In this document: one piece after another, positions 1-4,968 of the stretch | Layout: each line of letters starts with the position of its first letter | Numbering within the stretch: the stretch's first letter is position 1 | Source: JALZHR01 sp036389695 | GTDB lineage: Bacteria; Acidobacteriota; Blastocatellia; Pyrinomonadales; Pyrinomonadaceae | Length of the DNA: 8,748 bases | Reading direction: 5' to 3' | Assembly: GCA_036389695.1 (NCBI GenBank) | Contig: DASVWG010000111.1 | Span: 1 to 8,748 of the forward strand | Position numbers and translations under genes: made by a program | The notes under the pieces: model-generated | Told to the model about the DNA's origin: nothing | The model's database searches: none | Seen by the model: the letters and a program-made list of their open reading frames with translations, nothing else

Positions 1-2
1 GC

Positions 3-326
3 GCGTATCCGGAAAACGTTCCGCCGTTTTTTTCGACCGAAGCGATGCGGTTTATGATTGAAAAGGGCATCAGGCATCTGCTCGTCGATTTGCCTTCGGT
101 TGACCGCGCATTTGACGAGGGAAAGCTGTCGAATCACCGGATTTTCTGGAACGTCGAGCAGGGAAGTTTTGAAACGAACGAAGCAAGTTTTATTAACAAC
201 ACAATCACCGAATTGATTTTTGTGCCCGGTGAAATCGAGGACGGAAATTATCTTTTAAACCTGCAAATCGCGCCCTTCGTCGCCGACGCCAGCCCGAGCC
301 GTCCGGTGCTTTTCAAGATATTTTAA
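3..326 (+). CDS. Cyclase / kynurenine-formamidase-like hydrolase, C-terminal part (partial)
   Basis: The reading frame is open from the left edge and ends with TAA at 324-326, so this is the last 107 codons of a longer gene. An ATG at position 45 is in frame, but the residues before it (AYPENVPPFFSTEA) read as normal protein and continue the same domain, so it is not the start. The visible part matches the C-terminal half of the cyclase family (PF04199), metal-dependent amidohydrolases related to kynurenine formamidase: a 'GIRHLLVDLPSVDR' strand and turn, 'LSNHRIFW', then 'TITELIFVPGEIEDGNYLLNL' and a closing 'RPVLFKIF' strand. The metal-binding HxGTHxDxPxH motif of the family would lie upstream of the window and cannot be checked. 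Substrate is unknown; family members open formylkynurenine or other amide or lactone bonds, probably in the cytoplasm. It converges with the minus-strand gene at 455-883. Confidence 0.75.
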   Translation, partial: AYPENVPPFFSTEAMRFMIEKGIRHLLVDLPSVDRAFDEGKLSNHRIFWNVEQGSFETNEASFINNTITELIFVPGEIEDGNYLLNLQIAPFVADASPSRPVLFKIF

Positions 327-381
327 GTAGAATTACAGGTTAAAAAAACGAGAAGCTCGCCCGCGAAATGTGCAAAAGATA

Positions 382-419
382 AAAGCAAACGCGCTCGAAC
401 AAGCCGCCGCGTTTGCTTT
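382..419. terminator. Hairpin terminator between convergent genes
   Basis: A perfect 12-bp inverted repeat, AAAGCAAACGCG at 382-393 and CGCGTTTGCTTT at 408-419, flanks a 14-nt loop. The arms end in T-rich/A-rich sequence, so either transcript would carry a short U-run after the stem. It lies 55 bp after the + strand stop (326) and 36 bp beyond the minus-strand stop (455). That position fits a shared bidirectional intrinsic terminator. Confidence 0.6.
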
Positions 420-454
420 ATATTAAATATTATAAACGTGATTTTTCTGCGCAA

Positions 455-883
455 TTATTTTGCTGAAGGCTTTCGTGAAAAATTCAGTTCGATGCCGGAT
501 TCGATACCTGCCGTCGCAATACCGATAGAACCCTCGGCGCTGATGGCGAGAGAGACTGATACTCCGTCAAGCTCCCATCCTTCGATACCCTTATTTTTCA
601 TGTTTTTGAGTAATTCGCTAACTTGATTTATACATTTTTCCAGATTAGTTCTGACTGTTTCATTATCGATTTCCTGACTGCCTCCGAGAACATAATTCTT
701 GAATCTAGTTAACTGGTTTTTGAAATACCCGACATTCTCAATATGAAGTCCGCTTTCATCTGAGATATGAACTAAATTACGCGGATGCTGCGCGTCATCC
801 TGGTCTTGTATTTTGTAGACCAAATTTTCTCCGCCGCTCTGTAAGGGAACTATTAAGGTAATTTTCCCATCTTTTTTTTTCAT
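455..883 (-). CDS. Small AT-rich protein, C-terminus resembling Pepco / trypsin-co-occurring domain
   Basis: A 142-aa protein with no signal peptide or membrane segment, so probably cytoplasmic. The start is well supported: GGAGGA sits 5 nt before the ATG (889-894 on the plus strand). Residues 1-50 look like short beta strands (ITLIVPLQ, ENLVYKIQ, GLHIENVG). Residues 75-98 form a charged helix (VRTNLEKCINQVSELLKNMKNK). Residues 104-136 (ELDGVSVSLAISAEGSIGIAT to IELNFSRK) resemble the end of the Pepco and trypsin-co-occurring domains, where an 'xSAEGxxG...A' core is followed by a final beta strand. Those domains are known from proteins placed beside proteases and effector modules in bacterial conflict systems; no such partner is visible here. 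Codons 2-4 are nine consecutive A. By hand count, 601-780 is about 33% GC, while a line of the neighbouring radical SAM gene is about 53%, which suggests transfer. The domain match is by eye and tentative; the gene itself is convincing. Confidence 0.75.
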   Translation of the reverse strand: MKKKDGKITLIVPLQSGGENLVYKIQDQDDAQHPRNLVHISDESGLHIENVGYFKNQLTRFKNYVLGGSQEIDNETVRTNLEKCINQVSELLKNMKNKGIEGWELDGVSVSLAISAEGSIGIATAGIESGIELNFSRKPSAK

Positions 884-922
884 TTTAATCCTCCATTACT
901 TAATTTTAGTCGTTTATTACAA

Positions 923-949
923 AATCTGATTTCGGAAGAAAATCAGATT
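923..949 (-). terminator. Hairpin overlapping the stop of the upstream radical SAM gene
   Basis: A perfect 10-bp inverted repeat (923-932 AATCTGATTT with 940-949 AAATCAGATT) has a 7-nt loop. On the minus strand the stem contains the TGA stop of the 590-aa radical SAM gene (943-945) and is followed by TTTTG, only a short T-run. It may act as a weak terminator or attenuator, or protect the mRNA 3' end, between the radical SAM gene and the 142-aa gene. The short tail makes full termination doubtful. Confidence 0.4.
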
Positions 950-2715
950 GCCTTTCCGCTGCGAATCAACTCAATTTGTTTAACTTTTTCCACGTAATTA
1001 TGCGCGGCTTCGGATTGGAAAAGCTCGCGCGTTTCGGTTTCGTCGTCGGTGACCGGCTCCAAAGCCAAATCCATATATTCAAGGCGGCGCGGGTCGTTTT
1101 TGACCTTGCGGCAGAGCAGCCACATACGCGTAAAAAGCGAAATCCAGCGCGCCTGTTTCCAGAGCAGTTCGGCGTAAAATTTCGGATAAAAAACAAAAGG
1201 ATTTTCGAGCGGCAAACCCGAACGGCGGTCGCGCCGGTATTTCATCCGAAAAATGCCGCCTTCGAGCGGGTGAATGTCTTCGATAAAAACGCCGCCCCAG
1301 AACCAGACGAGATAAAACAAAATTTTAGCGGAATCGACGCCGCTCGCCACCGCTCGCCGCAAAATCGTTTCGGCGTGCTCGCGCGAATAATAATTTTCCC
1401 ACGCCGCGCGGCAAGCGTCAGTCCATTCTTCAAACGACATTTTCGGGTGCGCGGTCGTGATGTGGTGAAGGTCGTATTTATTTAAATCCGTGTCCATCTC
1501 AACGCCGGCTTCGTAAAGTTTTTTGTGGTCTTCTGAGCCGGGCAAAGGCGTTAAATAAAAGAATTCGAGCAAATCAATCGGCAGTTCCTTTTTGATGACT
1601 TCGACATCGTGCAGAATGCTTTCCTTTGTATCGGTCGGAAATCCGAGAATGTAGCCGCAACAGGTCAGGACTCCGATTCGCTTCCAGGCGAGCAGCATCG
1701 TTCGATAGTCGGTGATTTTATTCTGCCGTTTTTTCGCGCCTAAAAGACTGTCGGGATTGATGTTTTCCAGTCCGATGAAAACACGCTTGACGCCTGCGCG
1801 CTGGCATTTTTCGATAAAATTCGGCAATTTGTGACAGAGCGTATCGACCTGTATGGTAAATCTGATGTTCAGTTTTTCGTCTTCGCGAAGCTTAATCAAA
1901 CGGTCGAGAATAATTTCCCAATCTTTGTTGCGGGCGAAATTATCGTCGGTGATGAAGAAGGAATAAAGTCCCTGTTTGACGTTTTCGCGGATGATTCGCT
2001 CGATGTCGTCGGGCGAGCGGCGACGCGATTTGCGCCCTTGAACATTGATGATGGTGCAAAATGAACAGGTGAACGGGCAACCGCGTCCGGCGTCGAAGCT
2101 CGTTGTCGTGCCGACGGTTCGTTTCACCCGACCAGCCGGAAGAACGGGCGTGGCGACGCTTTCGATGTTCGGCAAATCGTGCATGAAATTATAGAGCGGC
2201 TGAAGATTTTTGAAGAAAGCGTCCTTTAAAACCAATTCGAGCCGACCTTCGGCTTCGCCCGCAAATAAAGTGATGCCCATTTCCTGCGCTTTTTTCACCT
2301 GCGGGTCAATTTCTTTGAGCATCGAAATCGTGCCGGAAACGTGAAAACCGCCGATGGCGACCGGAATGTTTTTCTCACGCAGAGATTTGGCGATGTCGAG
2401 CGAGCGCGGAAATTGATTCGACTGCACGCCGACGAGCATCGCCATTCCGGCGTCGGCATCGTTTATCAGCGAAGCGATTTTTTCGGGACGAATACGGGTG
2501 TTGGTTTCGTCCAGAGCGTGGATTTCGATTTCGACGTCGTCGCCCAGAACCTTTCGTTCGGCGCATTCGCGCGCCAAGCCGTATAAAGCGGCGAGGCAAT
2601 TCGAAGGCATTCCCGACCGGTACCATTGGATAACATAACCGTCGTCGTCGTAATGCGACGGCTTAATCAGCACAAGACAAAATCGCCGCCGACGGTTTCC
2701 ATTTAATTCGCTCAT
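943..2715 (-). CDS. B12-binding-type radical SAM protein, downstream paralogue
   Basis: 590 aa with an ATG start; the Shine-Dalgarno is weak (TGGAA about 10 nt upstream). Residues about 10-165 form a Rossmann-like cobalamin-binding-type domain (VGVQSNQFPRSLDIAK around 95-110, GGFHVSG at 122-128). The DxHxxG cobalamin-ligand motif is not seen. The radical SAM core starts at the 4Fe-4S motif CxxxCxxC (C213, C217, C220) in 'GRGCPFTCSFCT', followed by ITDDNF (255-260), VFIGLENINP (312-321) and GYILGFP (354-360). Residues about 385-590 are an extra C-terminal region with LTPLPGSEDHKK, IHPLEGG and a hydrophobic stretch at 465-478. Proteins of this class make 5'-deoxyadenosyl radicals and often methylate or rearrange unactivated carbon; the substrate is not recognisable here. 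The gene lies 74 bp downstream of a roughly 78% identical paralogue on the same strand, probably in one operon. No partner biosynthetic gene is visible in the window. Confidence 0.9.
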   Translation of the reverse strand: MSELNGNRRRRFCLVLIKPSHYDDDGYVIQWYRSGMPSNCLAALYGLARECAERKVLGDDVEIEIHALDETNTRIRPEKIASLINDADAGMAMLVGVQSNQFPRSLDIAKSLREKNIPVAIGGFHVSGTISMLKEIDPQVKKAQEMGITLFAGEAEGRLELVLKDAFFKNLQPLYNFMHDLPNIESVATPVLPAGRVKRTVGTTTSFDAGRGCPFTCSFCTIINVQGRKSRRRSPDDIERIIRENVKQGLYSFFITDDNFARNKDWEIILDRLIKLREDEKLNIRFTIQVDTLCHKLPNFIEKCQRAGVKRVFIGLENINPDSLLGAKKRQNKITDYRTMLLAWKRIGVLTCCGYILGFPTDTKESILHDVEVIKKELPIDLLEFFYLTPLPGSEDHKKLYEAGVEMDTDLNKYDLHHITTAHPKMSFEEWTDACRAAWENYYSREHAETILRRAVASGVDSAKILFYLVWFWGGVFIEDIHPLEGGIFRMKYRRDRRSGLPLENPFVFYPKFYAELLWKQARWISLFTRMWLLCRKVKNDPRRLEYMDLALEPVTDDETETRELFQSEAAHNYVEKVKQIELIRSGKAI

Positions 2716-2789
2716 ATTTTATTTATTCCAAATAATATCTTTAATAATATGCGACAGCGTTTGACTAACCAGCAAATATTTAAGCCGCC

Positions 2790-4556
2790 TCAAACGGTTT
2801 CGCCGCGCGTGAGTTTTTCCAGCCGGTGAATTTTTTCGACGTAATTATGCGCGGCTTCGGATTGAAACAGCTCGCGCGTTTCGAGTTCGTCGTCGGTGAC
2901 CGGCTCTAAAGCCAAATCCATATACTCCAGTTTTTTCGGGTCTTTGCGGACTTTGCGATAGATTAAGCGCAGGCGCGTGTAAAGCGAAATCCATCTGAAT
3001 TGTTTCCAAAGCGTTTCGAGAAAATATTTCGGGTAAAAAACCATCGGATTTTCGAGCGGCAGATTGGAACGGCGAGACCGGCGAAACTTCAGGCGCAGAA
3101 AACCGCCTTCGAGCGGGTGAATTTTTTCGATGCCGATACAGCCGTTAAACCACGTGATAAAAAACATCGTCTTGCCCGGACTCGTTCCGGTGGCGATAGC
3201 GCGGCGCAGAACCGTTTCGATATGCTCGTCCGTGTAATAAGTTTCCCAGGCTTTTCGATAAGTTTCTTCCCAGTTTTCCTTCGACATTTTCGGATGCGCG
3301 GTGACGGCGTGATTAAGGTCGTATTTGTTCAAATCCGCGTCCATCTCGATTCCGGCTTCGTGCAGTTTTTTGTGGTCTTCCGAGCCGGGCAGAGGCGTTA
3401 AATAAAAGAATTCGAGCAAATCGACGGGCAGTTCTTTTTTGATGACTTCGATGTCGTGCAGGATGGATTCCTGCGTGTCGCCGGGAAATCCGAGAATGTA
3501 GCCGCAATAGGTGACGATGCCGACACGTTTCCATTCGAGCAGCATCTTTCTATAATCGGTGATTTTATTCTGCCGTTTTTTCGCGCCTAAAAGACTGTCG
3601 GGATTGATGTTTTCCAGTCCGATGAAAACACGTTTGACGCCCGCGCGTTTACTTTTTTCGATAAAATTCGGCAGTTTGTGACAGAGCGTATCGACCTGAA
3701 TGATAAAGCTGATTTTCAGTTTTTCGACTTCGCGCAGGTGAATCAGTTTATCCAGAATAATTTCCCAATCTTTGTTGCGGGCGAAATTGTCGTCGGTGAT
3801 AAAGAAGGAATGCAGACCTTGTTTGACGTTTTCGCGCACGATTCGTTCGATGTCTTCCGGCGAGCGGCGGCGCGATTTGCGTCCCTGCACGTTGATGATG
3901 GTGCAAAACGAACAGGTGAAAGGACAGCCGCGCCCGGCGTCGAAGCTAGTTGTCGCGCCCGCCGTCAGATGAACTCTTTCCGCCGGAAGCAAAGGCGTCG
4001 CCACGCCTTCGATGTTCGGCAAATCGTGCATGAAATTGTAGAGCGGCTGGAGATTATTAAAGAAAGCGTCCTTTAAAACCTGCTCCAGACGCCCTTCGGC
4101 TTCGCCCGCGAAAATCGTCACGCCCATTTCCTGCGCTTTTTTGACCTGCGGGTCAATCTCTTTGAGCATCGAAATCGTGCCGGAAACGTGAAAGCCGCCG
4201 ACGGCGACCTGAATGTTTCTTTCGCGCAGAGGTTTCGCAATATCCAAAGCGCGGGGAAATTGATTTGACTGGACGCCGACGAGCATCACCATTCCGGCTC
4301 CGGCGTTTTCGACGAGCGAGATTATTTTTTGCGGACGAATGTTCGTATTCGTTTCGTCGAAGGCGTGAATTTCCAGTTCCACATTTTCGCCCAGAACTTT
4401 GTTTTCGCCGCACTCTTTCGCCAGACCATAGAGCACCGCGAGCGAGTTTGAGGGAATCGCCGAGCGCAGCCATTGGATAATATAGCCGTCGTCGTCGTAA
4501 TGCGACGGTTTAATCAGCACGAGGCAGAAGCGTTTTTTCTGGTTTGTATTGCTCAT
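2790..4556 (-). CDS. B12-binding-type radical SAM protein, upstream paralogue
   Basis: 588 aa from the ATG at 4556. A longer version starting with TTG at 4637 is open, but I reject it: the extra 27 residues have no counterpart in the paralogue, and a good promoter candidate lies inside that stretch. From the ATG the protein aligns without gaps to its neighbour, giving about 130 differences, or roughly 78% identity by hand. The 4Fe-4S cysteines are C211, C215 and C218 in 'GRGCPFTCSFCT'. The N-terminal half is a cobalamin-binding-type domain with GGFHVSG near 120-126 and no visible DxHxxG. ITDDNF, VFIGLENINP and GYILGFP follow as in the paralogue. The C-terminal region keeps LTPLPGSEDHKK and IHPLEGG, but the hydrophobic segment between them (about 454-478) is largely changed, which suggests a different substrate or partner. 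This is probably the first gene of the minus-strand unit. Its catalytic identity is unknown. Confidence 0.9.
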   Translation of the reverse strand: MSNTNQKKRFCLVLIKPSHYDDDGYIIQWLRSAIPSNSLAVLYGLAKECGENKVLGENVELEIHAFDETNTNIRPQKIISLVENAGAGMVMLVGVQSNQFPRALDIAKPLRERNIQVAVGGFHVSGTISMLKEIDPQVKKAQEMGVTIFAGEAEGRLEQVLKDAFFNNLQPLYNFMHDLPNIEGVATPLLPAERVHLTAGATTSFDAGRGCPFTCSFCTIINVQGRKSRRRSPEDIERIVRENVKQGLHSFFITDDNFARNKDWEIILDKLIHLREVEKLKISFIIQVDTLCHKLPNFIEKSKRAGVKRVFIGLENINPDSLLGAKKRQNKITDYRKMLLEWKRVGIVTYCGYILGFPGDTQESILHDIEVIKKELPVDLLEFFYLTPLPGSEDHKKLHEAGIEMDADLNKYDLNHAVTAHPKMSKENWEETYRKAWETYYTDEHIETVLRRAIATGTSPGKTMFFITWFNGCIGIEKIHPLEGGFLRLKFRRSRRSNLPLENPMVFYPKYFLETLWKQFRWISLYTRLRLIYRKVRKDPKKLEYMDLALEPVTDDELETRELFQSEAAHNYVEKIHRLEKLTRGETV

Positions 4557-4601
4557 TGTGTCGGGAAGTGGACGCTTTTTATAAATAAGAATAAGCGAAG
4601 A

Positions 4602-4630
4602 ATTATTACATTTGAAAGCACGGAATTCAA
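4602..4630 (-). promoter_or_regulatory. Candidate sigma-70 promoter for the radical SAM operon
   Basis: On the minus strand, TTGAAT (4630-4625, 4 of 6 to the -35 consensus) is followed after 17 nt by AATAAT (4607-4602, 5 of 6 to the -10). TG one base upstream gives an extended -10 (TGTAATAAT). Transcription would begin near 4595, leaving about 38 nt before the ATG at 4556. That excludes the alternative TTG start at 4637. No clear Shine-Dalgarno is seen in this leader. Confidence 0.4.
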
Positions 4631-4679
4631 CTTTCAAGCGGGAAATTGTGTAATAAAGAAGTTGGTTGAGAGAAAGCCG

Positions 4680-4753
4680 GTGTCAGTAGCCCAAGCGTGA
4701 GCGCGGGCTTTATCCATAGCGAAAGCCCTTGCTGACGCGCGGGCTACTGACAC
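4680..4753. repeat. Inverted pair of REP-like palindromic elements (BIME-like)
   Basis: The outer arms GTGTCAGTAGCCC (4680-4692) and GGGCTACTGACAC (4741-4753) are perfect 13-bp inverted repeats. The symmetry continues inward: each arm is 32 nt, 27 of 32 positions pair, and a 10-nt loop lies at 4712-4721. Each arm is also a small hairpin of its own, GTAG-CCC, 12 nt, GGGCT. That is the architecture of REP elements, where a GTAG tetranucleotide precedes a hairpin and is recognised by REP-associated tyrosine transposases (RAYTs). Two REPs facing each other form a BIME. I see no other copy and no transposase in the window, so the REP identity rests on structure alone. Confidence 0.6.
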
Positions 4754-4968
4754 TTTATCACGCGTCACGCGCCCTTTATCCCGCGAGATAATCCGCAAAT
4801 CACAAATGAATTTCCGATTTCCGAAACAAAGCCTATATTTAAACTGCGGCGAGTGCGTTTCAAATTAGATGAAAAAAAATTGTCATAAAAAACCGTGCGG
4901 CGGGGTTTTACAGTTGATATCCGTTTTTATACCGGCAAAAAATCCAAATCATTTACAGGATAAAAGTC

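Larger units (their letters stand above)
4557..4968. other. Divergent intergenic region
   Basis: 412 bp separate the divergent radical SAM and DUF5916 genes. Besides the minus-strand promoter candidate (4602-4630) and the REP-like pair (4680-4753), the stretch 4754-4968 is partly AT-rich. It holds one weak + strand -10-like box (TATATT, 4834-4839) with a poor -35 (TTTCCG, 4811-4816). AGGA at 4957-4960 is the ribosome binding site for the gene starting at 4969. No convincing coding region or RNA gene is seen. Confidence 0.6.

Noticed and set aside
45..326. ATG at 45 as the start of a complete 93-aa gene
   Set aside because: The frame is open to the window edge and the upstream residues fit the same cyclase-family domain, so this is an internal methionine.
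976..1485. 169-codon + strand frame inside the 590-aa radical SAM gene
   Set aside because: It is antisense to a well-supported enzyme gene, and a similar frame appears opposite the paralogue (3000-3401), as expected for mirrored codon bias.
4557..4637. 27-residue N-terminal extension of the 588-aa radical SAM protein from a TTG codon
   Set aside because: The paralogue has no counterpart, the alignment starts at the ATG at 4556, and the promoter candidate at 4602-4630 lies within the extension.
4754..4800. Possible third, decayed REP unit (repeated TTTATC and CGCG-rich words)
   Set aside because: It has no GTAG and no clear hairpin; the shared words are too short to separate from base composition.
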